This document shows positions 48,101-60,100 of a DNA stretch of 64,000 bases, piece by piece. Made by a program: the position numbers and the translations under genes. Position 1 is the stretch's first letter. The number at the start of each line of letters is the position of its first letter. Origin of the DNA: Brienomyrus brachyistius (Eukaryota > Chordata > Actinopteri > Osteoglossiformes > Mormyridae); assembly GCF_023856365.1 (NCBI RefSeq), contig NW_026042423.1, positions 248,001 through 312,000 of the forward strand, written 5' to 3'. The notes under the pieces were generated by a model. That model had not been told where the DNA came from and did not search any database. It saw only the letters and a list, made by a program, of their open reading frames with translations.

Positions 48101-51100
48101 AGTATTCATTGATCACCTCACTTAAAAACAAATTTAAAATTCAGATGCTTTAAGTTGCGCAGCTCCAGAGCATTCCTGACATGCCCCTCTGAGAAGCATC
48201 TGAGCCCTCATCTCCACTAGTCCTGAGTCTCCATCAGCCCTCGACGTCTCCGGTTGCCACTGCCAGTTCCGTTGGAAAAATCACTGCACACATTTTTGAC
48301 GTTCCTTAGGTCCATCTCGGCTAATTCTTTGAAGCCGCTTCTGGCAAAATCGTACCTGCTCTGGTAAATGGGATGGAGGCCTGTTTTTTGACCATCATCT
48401 CCTTACCAGGCAGGAGGGTTTTGCTTTTGAATCATTATTTTTTAAACTGGACAGCTTTCCATTCTAATTCCTTGAATATTAAGCGCCGTCTGGTTGCCCC
48501 TGGCTGATTCCGTAACGCCGCTAAACCCTCACAGGTTCTGCTGCAGCTTCCTGCCCCCTTTTCCTCCTGGTCTTTTTTTTGTTGCTTGCAGTGACCGTGG
48601 CGACGGCCCGCCCAGTCCCGGCCACGTATTTCCGCTTATGTGTCTTAGTTGGCCGCCGCACTGATGGAGCTTAGATACGGCCAGTTAAGACAGGATCTGC
48701 CAGAGAGATGGGAAATGTTCGCTAAAAACAGAGCATGCTCTCATTACGGTCTAAGCTGTTAACCTGCGACACAGTACGCTTCTGGTATGTTCATTAAGTT
48801 TTGGGATTTGACTTTTACACATCCTGTAGGTTGTGAGTTTGAATCCTCTGTGTGGAATTTGTGTATCCTTCCTGTGTATGTGAGTTCCCTTCCGTTGTCC
48901 ACAATTAGTTCTCTAAATTCTCCATAGATGGTGTCTGTGTCTGTCTGCCTGCCTGCATTCCTGCATGCATGTGCAAGTGAACCGGCATCCTGCCCAGGGT
49001 GTTTCCCTGCCTCGTCCTGTCTGGGACAGATGCTGGACCCCCTGTGACCCTAAACTGTACAGCAAAGGCTCCGTTGCGGGGACAGTGTGTCACCTCGGTG
49101 GGGTTATCAGTAACTACTGAAGGTTTGGGCTTAAAATAAACTTAACTTTAAGCCTGGATAATAACTGCCAGTGAGTATTTCTCACGTCCACAGATGTTTG
49201 TTTCGGAGCACAGAGGCAGCCCTCAGAGGATAATTTAGCTGTGTTGGGCCTTTTCTGTAGATTTTCACAGTGGGTGGAATTTAGTTTGCGTGGGTGTCTC
49301 CTTCGGTAAAAGGAGGGACAGTTGGTCACCCGGGTGACAGCATGGTATATAAATCTAATTGTCGCTGTACTTTTTGTCCTGATGGTCTTGGGGCAGGATC
49401 TAGCCCATCGATTGGCTATGGATCCTCTTCCGCAGTCTTGGACCGCCGTGGTATTTTTTCGGCCGATTAGGCCTGGTTGGACGGCCCAGCTTGACTGATG
49501 GCCACGCTGTCCTTCAGACTGCCTTCCATGGTGACCGCTGTCATTCAGCAGACCAAAGCCTTGGTCACGCCCCAAAGCTGTGTTCCTCTACTAGATACAA
49601 GTTTTTTTTAGTCCCATCCAATAGGTTCCAGAGTGTCTGTGCTCCACTAAACCTGTGCCTCACTTCGACTGTGCACCACTGCAGCCTGAGATGCCTGTGT
49701 TCTCAGAAGGCTGAAGGCTGTGCGTGTCCCTCAGTCACTGCGGCCTTGTCTGAGTCCATCCTGCAATAACTAGGACCATCTGGCTGTATCAGACGGAGCT
49801 CTGCTATTCCAGGACGCCCGGCAGAGGCCGGCCGGATGCCAGGAGCATGAGGAGGTTCGATTCAAATTAGTGGTGACACCTGATGCAGCGAGAGCTGAGC
49901 AGCGTAACGCCACGAAGCAGGGATTGGGTGCAGGGATTGGTGCAGAGGCTGACGGATGGCTATACTAGCCAATGGGAGCCAGGTTCCCTACAGCCGAACC
50001 CATAAGCCGATTTGTATGTTTTTGCTTCCCTGCATGAACTCACCGATTGGCTAATTTGGGCCCAGCTTTAGCCAGCTGGTATCTCTTCTCATTTAGGCCA
50101 CAATCTACTTTAGTCCCAGGCTCCAACCGGGACCTACAGGCCACACAGGGAAAGTGAAAGGTGTTAAAAATGGCTGAAGCGAAAGTGGTGTGCAATGAAA
50201 AAGGCTGGTTCACGCCTTGGTTAAGCCCGTCCTGTAACCAGGTAATTGAGCCTGGCCTGTGTCGTCTTGCTCTGAGGCAGCGGTGCTTGACTCTGATTCT
50301 TATTGGTCGTCATTATTGGTCTTAGACCTCAGATTTTCATTTGCTTCAGAGTCTGCGGGGTTTTGTTCACTGGCCAGTGTGTGGCTGAGCGGGCTAGCAA
50401 TCCCAGAGCCAGCAGAGTGATGTCACCATTGGGCCCCTTGAGGGTGCTCCAGTGAGAGTCTCACCCTGCCTTATCAGCTGTGCTTCACTTTGGATAAAAG
50501 CATCTGTGTGTTAAATAAAATGTGAACGGTTGCCAGCATTGTCACGGGCTTTGTGGTTTTGGTGCTGCCATTTTGTTTCTGGGTTCTTGGTTCCGGTTCG
50601 CTGGCATCTCGTCTTGAGTTTATTAGTCCTAGTAGGCTGGTTCCTTGTTCCTGGGTTCATGGTCTCGGATTAGGATTCTGCAGCTGGTGCACCGGTCACC
50701 TGCCTTCTTGATCTTATATTAATGGTGGTTATCTTGTTGTGTTTCAGCCCCACTTCCTGTTTCCCGGGTCCTGCTTCCTGTTTCTGGAACTCTAGCCCTC
50801 TGCACTTGAGTCTGCCTGTTATCGCACCATCCAGTCGGCAGGCCTGGTCCCGCTGGTTACTGGTTTCCTGTTGTGTGCTATTCCATTTGCCTCAGGAACC
50901 AGTGGGCAGAAAACATGGCATTGTGGATAGATGGCTCAGTTTGGGGTGCTCTGTTTTGGTCTCTGGTTAAGCCAATAAATGTATTTCTAACCTAGTCACC
51001 TGATCTCAGGATACTGGTGAGTAAGATGACGCTTTTGCAGAAGAAATATGAAAATATGAATGATGCTGTTGTATCGTGACTTTGGCCTCAGACAAAGGGT

Positions 51101-54100
51101 CACTCTTGTTCCTCTTGTGGGGTGCTGTGGGGTTCAGTGCTCACCTCACACCTCCCTAGTGCCCCCTCTGCTCTGTCATTTTTTTCTTTTCTCTCTTTAC
51201 CTCCTTTTTTCCTCTTTTCATCTCTTGCTCTCCATGTCCTGATCTTGCCTCTTCCTCTTTTTTATCTCCAATCTTCTCCCTCTCTCTGTTACTCTTTTTT
51301 CTTTGCCCCCCCCCATCACTGCCTCTTCTCTCCTGCCCCCCCCCTCCCCCCCCCTTCCTCCTGCCTCCCCACCCTTCCTCCTGTCCCCCTCATCCAAAGG
51401 TGTGGCCCGGTTGGACGGTTTTATTTTTGAGTCTGCACTCTCTCCCTGTGTCAGGTGCGGTAATTTCACACCCAGCCGCCTAGCTGACCTGAATAACACA
51501 TGGCCCCGTTGGCCGGGGAGATCACTGCCATGTGTGCTCGAGAGGGAGAGAGAGAGCCAGGGAGAGAGAGCGAGAGAGAGACCCTCCAAATACTGAAGCA
51601 CTAGTGTCCACGTACAATGCTGTACAAAGCAGTCTCCAGATTACAGCTGATCACTTCATTTTTAACCTGACATCTTCCAATCACACCATTAAGGAAACGA
51701 TGAATGCATGCACTCAGTGAGAGAATATGTGCACTTTCTGGGGTCCTCAAAGACTGGGTCCCGAAACACTGCTTTAAAGGAACCCACAATTTAGTCCTCC
51801 AGCTGTTAACTTGTACATTAATTTGCTTTGTCGGAAGCGTGTACTGATGGCAAAGGTTTTATGAAAATGTGATAAGCTGCATGCTTGTTGAATCTTCGAA
51901 CCTGCGGATTTTTGGACACGGGTCTGGTTCGGTCGGAAGGCAGACAGAAGGCCAGCTTGCTGGCAGCTTCTGCTAGTCCATCTGTCTGGAGCTGGGCCTG
52001 AACCCGCAGGCCACGTATGCCAGCCCGCTAAACGGGAGAGTTAATTATTCCGGGGGTGGAGTCTCCGCCCAGCGGGGCAGGAGTCCAGCCCAACTTCGGG
52101 TCTGAGAATCGGCTCCGGGGAATGATCACGGGTCATGCTCTGCTCCATGGCTCCCCCTGGTGTCCTCTGTGAATCAGGTTTTTTTTTTGTTGCCTTGGAC
52201 AGAAATGAAAGGCCTCCTTTCTTGGGGCGTTAGTAGTGGCTTGACAGAGAAAGGCGATCTGTCCTTTAGCCCCTGAAGCCCTGCTCCCGGAGTTTTGCCT
52301 GTTGAAGCATCGCCCTGTTTCCGTTTCTTACAAAAACCCTTGAAGAAAATGGTCTTCTGTCTTCCGAGTGGCATGATACAGGATCCGCCCATCCTCAATG
52401 ACCTCATATCGGCAGGGGAGCAGCACCCGGCACCTCCAGTAGGGAGTGACATTATGGGCCACTCACACAACCAAACGTCGTGACTCGCCCCTCTTGGTTA
52501 AGGGTGCAGCCTTGTAACTTTTGTCTGCCAGTTCAGATCCCTGGTTCTGCTGTTGTACCATAGCAGTGGATAGCAGTTCAGATGGACGGAAGTGGCTTTG
52601 GGTAATAGGGTCAGCCAATCTATGTCTTGAGATTTTTAGTCATCTCTTTCACTTTTCTCAGGTATTGTTTCATCGTGGCCCTGGGGTACCTCAGCCTCTG
52701 CCAGATCACGCGGGTCTACGTCTTTGACTACGGCATGTACTCCGCTGACTTCACTGGGTAAGCCCCCCCCAGCCACCCATTCGCACTGTTGGACTCTTGT
52801 GTCTAATTAGCTCATGCTTAGGTTTATAATTGGAACCATGTAGAATTTGAAACCTGCAATTGGTGGGGTTTGTTGTGCTGTCAATCACCCAAAGAGAACC
52901 AATGATGTGGCCAAAGGAAGGCAGGCTAACCAATCGGCGATTGACAGCGTACCATACACCCACCCACTGTGAGTTTTGAAGTCAGTATCTGTGATGTGTT
53001 GGAAGATAAGTTGGCTGGATGGAGGTCGAGCTGACTGGTAAGTCTGGGATGGTTGGTCACTGGGTATCTTGGGGCAGTGAGAGGCCTTGTGCAGCATTTT
53101 ACAATCCAGTCCGAACAACCTCCCACCACGAGCTATACAGACTCACCCAGTGACATTTGCTAGGACTTCCCAGCCAGGTTGTTTAATAGGGGTGGCATTT
53201 GCCGGCTCCCAAAGTGGCCGGGCCTATCGACGACCCCCTGGAGTGTCCAGTTTATCAAACGCGGGGGCTGTGTGCTGTCATCACATGCACTCCGGAAAGG
53301 TCAAAGCCATATGGATTTTGGCGATTTGTGATATCTGATCCAGTGTGAATCTCGATTTTTAACAGTGAAAAGGTTCCTTGCCATTATAATGTCTGTGCGG
53401 CAGATTTCACTGTGGGTTAATGTGAGCAGCGCTGACAAGTTTTTCGAACCAGTGATTGGAGGTTTCCCTGGAAACGATGGAGGGGGAGGGGCCATTATCG
53501 AAAACCGTGCACTGCTCAAACCTGCTTGGAATCACAACTCCAAGGATTCACTCAATCCACTAGGACTGTGTTTCCCCGTCCCCAGTAATGGAATATTGAT
53601 ATTTTATCGAACCCAGTGGGGGAAATTCCCTTTTTTGCTTCTGATGCTGCGAAGCTGCCTATCATCACAGCACGGGGTTGAACCAGGCCCTTACTTATGA
53701 AATGAACCATGTTACAGCAAGGGTTATGGTACAAGTTGCCAGTTGGTCACTGTGTGTGTGTTTTTTCTCTGATAGCCCCATGATGGTTATCACGCAGAAG
53801 ATCACCAGCCTGGCTTTCGAGATTCACGACGGTGAGGAGGACTCAGTGGGGGCCACCGGGTCGGGGGGGAGGGCTCCTCATCTTAGCCCGTTTGGAAAAC
53901 ACCCCCAGTTTCACCGCGGCTGCAGGGAGCAGCTGTGGATTCCAGCACAGCCCTTAGATCTGAGGCTTGTGACAGAGATGTTCTCTTTGTGAAGGTTATT
54001 GTAGCTGTAGCCTGGGATGCAACAGCTAATGAATAGTTTTTGTCCAAACCCCGTTAAACTAAACCAGTTTTTACTGCTGTTTCGCAGGCTGATTGACTAA

Positions 54101-57100
54101 TGACAGGAGCTATAATTCACATGAAGGGATTCAGAGATTCAAAAGCTTCATTGTCACTGGTACGAGTACAAGTACAATGAACCGTTTGGGTAGCTTCCTG
54201 CGACTTAAACCACATAACAATGGAAAAACAATGCAAAAGCAATAACAGAATTTTGAACAATAACCTGCTACATACAGACAATAGGTGCAATATATGATCA
54301 GTATGTAATAAAGTATAGAGTGTCTATCATGGGTGAACACTGGAAATGAGAAGGGGAGCTAAAATTGGATGCTAACTGTTAAAAATATAGGTTGAAAAGC
54401 CCCATTGTGAGTCTGGGGTTTTTTTATGTGGGAGAGCATAATTCAAGCAGAGGGTCCAAACTTATCAGCCAATAAAATGCTTGGGATCGGTAAATGATGG
54501 ACGAGGAGGCTCTATGTGGGCCAATTAGCTGTCAGTTTGGCCCGGCGCCCCTGTGAATGATCCTATCTATCGCTAGCGGAAGGTGTGACTCGTTCAGTGA
54601 CACAAACGATGGAAAAAGAAAATGACATGCTCGCGTTCATATATTCGCTGTTCAGTCATCCCACCTGCTGAGGGCGCTGTTCAGTCATCCCGCCTGCTGA
54701 GGGCGCTGTTCAGTCATCCCGCCTGCTGAGGGCACTGTTCAGTCATCCCGCCTGCTGAGGGCGCTGTTCAGCCATCCCCGCCCACTGCATACCCGGCATC
54801 TGGCGGCACATCCCTGCGCTCTCCTCCAATGATGTCGTAACATTCGCCGCCACAAGGAGGCGCTGAGTCTCGGAGCAGCACTGCATCTGAACCAGGCAGG
54901 ACATGCTTGGCAAAATCTGCACCATTCCATTACAGCAGGCCGAAGCATGGTGCAATTTGGACCCCCCACCTAGGAATTATCAGTAATGCAGTGTGATTAG
55001 CGGGCTAATCTCATTATCAGAAGAACAGTTGTGATAAACAAGGAATTATCCAGACCGCCTCCTTCAGCATGGTCACTTAGATGCCATCTGAGGCAGCACA
55101 AGCCTAACGGCAGGCCAGCGGATGGATTATTCTAGAATTATGCGTAGGAATTGGAGCCAAGCAATAGACTCTGTTCTTCAGCTGTCTTGAAGATGTCAGT
55201 TTTTTTGCCAGAGGGACACTTGAATAGATCACATCATCACATTATCTCATGTGGTGTTTTCTGCGGGGGGAATTTTAGGGTTTTTTAAAGGTAGGGGGCA
55301 CAGTTCATGCAGAGGAGCTGACATTTTCATTAGCCAATGATATGCTATGAATTTGTGTTCCCTGCTCCAGCACCTTCCCTCATTGTCTCTGAGCAACCTG
55401 AGTCATCGGTCTGTTTAAGGTGTTGAGACTCGTCACGGTTGATTTAATATATCTTGAGAAGACTCAAGATTACATTTAAAAATATCAGAAGTCTGGGTCT
55501 GCCCCTGCAGATTTTTATGTTCATCTCGCATACTGTCCCACGCACATTTGAATCAGAGTGTTGGCTGTTCTCTCTTAGTGCCCTTTTTAGTCCTAAATTA
55601 TTGCCTCAAAGCAGACAGAAAGAATCCATCCATCCATCCTATCGCTTATCCAATATTGGGTTTGTATGAGCATGAAGTATGTCCCAGGAGGCACTGGGCA
55701 CAGGGCGGGGGGACACCCTGGACGGGATGCCAGTCCATCACAGGGCGGGGGGACACCCTGGACGGGATGCCAGTCCATCACTGGGCACAGGGCGGGGGGA
55801 CACCCTGGATGGGATGCCAGTCCATCACAGGGCGGGGGGACACCCTGTATGGGATGCCAGTCCATCACTGGGCACAGGGCGGGGGGACACCCTGGACGGG
55901 ATGCCAGTCCATCACTGGGCACAGGGCGGGGGGGACACCCTGGACGGGATGCCAGTCCATCACTGGGCACAGGGCGGGGGGACACCCTGTATGGGATGCC
56001 AGTCCATCACTGGGCACAGGGCGGGGGACACCCTGGACACAGCATTTATAATTATCCTAAAATTTCCAGTGTTCCACCAAAGTCCTTTTTAGGTTATGTG
56101 TCCAGTGCGACTGTGATAGTTATGGGGGTTTTGGTTCGCACTTGGAGGGAACAGCTACTTTACTGTAGCTGGAACTCTGTAAATCCTGCCTGGTTGGTTA
56201 ATCATGGTACACATTCAGACTTTCAGATGTTAAGGCAAAGAATTGCCCTGCCCTTCTCCCAGGGACTTCCGTGCCAGTCCATTGAGTAACCACGGCGACC
56301 GGGGCTGACCACACCACTCTGTCCTCTCTGTCTCTCGCAGGGATGGCGGTCAAAGAGGAGATACTCACTGCCAGTCAGAGATGCTTAGCTGTAAGGTATG
56401 TTCCGAAGGTATGTGTGCGGCCCCTGGGGGGGGGCGGAGGGGCACTGTATGCCAAGCGGATTTGGATGGGGGGGGGTTATGGGGAATGACATCATCTCAT
56501 CGGTATGACTCGGCAGTTTTTTTCTTGACCAGTGACATAGGAGATTGTTTGATCTTGGGGAGAACGCAATTTAAATATGAAGGTCTGTTTAAATACTGGG
56601 GGGGGTGCATGCCATTTCCCACCCCCTGTACATTTCCCCTACACGCTAACCTAACAAAATGTGGTGGCGAACAGAACCTTGTATCTTCAAGAAACAAAAG
56701 CTCCATTTCTCGTTCTGTGAACGGGGTGCTGTGTTGTGAATACACACTGCCGTGTGTCACGGTGACTGAAGGCTTGCTGTTCTCTTTCAGCTGAAATAGC
56801 TTTTTTTTTCCCCCTCTGTCTCGAATGACCATCTTGCATTTTCTTTTGAATTTCATCCAGTCTGCGGATTATTCGCATTATTCTAGTTGTTCAGAGAGAC
56901 ACCGCGAGACGGACAGAAGCCTTAGTAAATATTTTGTGCTATTTTAAACCCAGATAGATGCCAGACTCTGCAAATTGGGCATGTTCGGCGGATATTAGCA
57001 TAAACACAGGCTTTGAAGCGCGGTAGGTACGGAGGGAACCCGGCCGTGCGCTGAAGGATTTCCCGCCGTTTCCAGGGCAAACGGCACATTGACGCAGCCG

Positions 57101-60100
57101 TGTGATCGGTGTCTAAGTCAGTAGAAGCTGGGTAATCCACACAAGGCAATGAGACGCCCATAAGAATCACTTAGATGTTTTTCTTTTTTTTTTAAATTGA
57201 AAAAGGTCCAAGCACATCTTGCTACTGACGCTTAGGAATGCATCAAAACCTGATGTTAACAGTCTGCTAGCCAAGCAGATTATCACTGTTACACAGTTTA
57301 TATTTCAAGTCAACGGCAAATCCAAGTATCTACATTGTCATCTTCAGTTATATGATGCATGGGTCAAACACAGATCCTCATTACGATCTTGTCAGTCATA
57401 GGGCAAGGAACAGTGATAGAACGTTAAATCTAAAGGATAAATACAGTTTAAACATGATGTACTGAAAAATGTGCGTAAGATAAAGATAGAAGAATACAAT
57501 AAACGTTTTAATAGTTATACAAATGGGCATTGAGTTGAATTTGCAGTTCCTGAATGACAGAAAGGTGCAGTAATAGGTTTTAGTTACAGTGTTTGAAATG
57601 ATAGATTTTTGGTTACAGAAAAGTTCCAAGAGAGCGCATTGATCTCTAAGCAGCACGAAGTAGTTATACGAACGTCTGGGGGTCCCAGAAAACCTCATAG
57701 GGTGTCTAAACTTAGCCAGTGAGCAGCCAGTAACATTTGAATAAGCAGCCAATGAATACTTCTACAGCCGTACCTCAGAGGATGATGGAGGACCAGGAAG
57801 ATGACAGATGACGCAGGTTTGGAGTCCCGTGTGTGGGAGGACTCTTGAATTCACTGCATCTTGTTTAGACCCAAGGATTCAAAAGGTGGTCTCTAAAAGT
57901 CATACTGCAGCGCGGCACGGCTGGTGTAAATCTCAAGGCATTATCGCAAAAGTCAGCGGTTCCCTGGGTAGATCTGTTAGCATAATGAAAATTCCTGTAA
58001 ATATTAATCTGCTCCCAAAGCGGTCGCCTGGATTTAAAAGGCACGTCATCCTTGGTCTGTGTATGTTCACTCCGACTTCTGGGGTTTTCTTTTTATATTT
58101 TTTTTTCTTCGCTCATCGCTCAGTCTGCCTACCGCATGCCGTCAGAGTAATGGCTCCCCTTGGCGTTGACAGGAGGATCCCAAGTCTGCTGGAATACTTG
58201 AGTTATAACTGCAATTTTATGGGGATCCTGGCGGGGCCCACATGTTCCTACAACGACTACATCGCCTTTATCGAAGGCAGCGCCTACCAGCTCAAGCATC
58301 TAGAGTCCAACGGGAAGGAGAACGGGAAGTACAAGCAAAGGGACCCCTCACCTAAGGTACCCTGTTGGGCCCACATATGCTGGATTGTGTTTCATGATAG
58401 CCACACTTTTCAAAAGCACGATGGACTTTATATTGTGTGCTAACCTCTAGCTGCATGCTAACGTTTAACTGCATGCTAATTTTCAGCTGCATACTAATGT
58501 TTAGCTGCACACTAGCTTGATGTTGCGCATTCTGTGCTAACGTTTAGCCGCTAGCCAGCATGCTTTGTGATGTGCATGAGTGAGCTGAGGATATAAGAGC
58601 ATGTCGTGTGCGACATGCATTACTAGTTGTAAGAAAATCCACTCGCCTTTGCTTAGCGTGTTGAGCTGTGTTTCTCAGAGCCCGAGCTTTTAGCTTGGCT
58701 CTGTTCAGTTTCTATCCTGGAACATCCCAATCTTCGTGAGTCATACCGGCATGTGACACTCGATTTCCGCATGTCATCGCATCGCATTGCAGCGCCGGAT
58801 CTTCCCCAGTATCGCTTCCTTCAGGGTCGACTGGTAGTCCTGACATTTTCCTGAACCAGAGCTCCCTCCCTTATCTGACTGGGACTTTTGCCAGTTGCAG
58901 CCTTTAGTAGTTTTACGGGCATCTTTAAAAAATAATCACCAGCTTGAGTCGCAGGCCTGTAGGAGGCTTGATTGGGATGAAGAAACACGGTTCTTCAGTT
59001 TGTTTTGATAAACACAGGGAGAGAAAAACTAATTCAAGTGCCCAGAGGATTTGTATGTAACATTGCTCTTGAATTCTCAGCTCCAAACACGCAAAAAGCC
59101 AAAAGAAACTGGCTGGTACTGTTTTAAGATTAATTGCAGTAAAATATAACAAGTATTGTTGGAAACCTGATGCTTTCTGAATTCCTGGAAACCAGCTATT
59201 TTGGTTTTTTCATTACTCAGCACACACTAATTAAATTAAAAGCTGGCAGAATTGAATCACTTTCTTATTTTGAACTGAATCACTTGCTTATTCTGAACTG
59301 AATTACTCGCTTATTTTCCCACAAATTGTTTCCATGTTTTGGGGTGATTTCGTTTTCCTGGACGGCACAAGCGCAGCCTGCCATTGCGTCGTTGCGATTT
59401 TCACGTCGTCCACGTAGCGAGAGTGCGAAAGCTGCCCAACGGCTGCCTGTTCAGCCCCTGAGACGAGCTCATCTTCCTCCCACAGAAGGATGTGATCCAC
59501 AAGCTGTGCGTCTGTGCCGCATCGCTGCTGGTCTACCTGTCCGTCCTCCGGGTGTGCTCTGTGGAGCGCAACATCCAGGACGACTTCATCGCCGGCACTC
59601 CCTTCTACCTGCAGGTCGGCTACCTCTACCTGTCCATGTTGGCCACCAGACCGAAGTACTACTTCGTCTGGACTCTCGGTAAGCCATGGGGTTTCCCTCG
59701 ATTCAGCCATGTTCTTGTAAATTTTTCGCACTTCAAAATTGTACGTATTTTCCATGCGGGGGGAGGCGTAACTTTACGTACCACTTTGGTTTCCCCTCAT
59801 GTGCCCAGCGAATGCTAATCAGCTCACATTTTGCCAGAGGGGCTGGACAGCTGGCAATCTCTCATGCGCATTGGTCTATAGTGACACCTACTGGGCCATG
59901 AGTGGAATTGAACGAACAGGCTCCTCTAAGCATGTGGGTCAGTGGAGCCAGTAGCCCACAGTGCATCGGCTGGGGGATTATGGGGGATTGCCTCAAGTCC
60001 AGTTCTGCATTTCAAACTGTTCTGTTAATTGTCAGGAAAATGTGCCGCAAATATTTGGCCAGCAACAGGGATGAAATTTCCTGCAGAATCTCACTATGGC

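Larger units (their letters stand above)
44721..52661 (+). other. mboat2 intron 3 (7.9 kb)
   Basis: Contains long C and G tracts just behind the donor, a MITE (45031-45146), two Tc1-like remnants (46190-46985), a 47-bp duplication (47229-47322), a dispersed-repeat copy (48840-49060), a SINE remnant (50380-50520) and a pyrimidine-rich stretch (51170-51400). No exon of another gene was recognised. Confidence 0.7.
53832..56340 (+). other. mboat2 intron 5
   Basis: 2.5 kb. Contains a retroelement-tail-like segment (54130-54340), a 29-bp minisatellite (54647-54786) and the 47/40-bp minisatellite (55690-56038). Confidence 0.7.

Noticed and set aside
54647..54786. Regular direct repeats that might suggest a CRISPR array
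   Set aside because: The units are contiguous with no spacers, and the genome is vertebrate; a minisatellite explains them.
55548..56289. Three overlapping plus-strand open frames of 137-207 codons and one minus-strand frame rich in Gly, Pro and Ser repeats
   Set aside because: They translate the 47/40-bp minisatellite in different frames; no family match, and all lie inside mboat2 intron 5.
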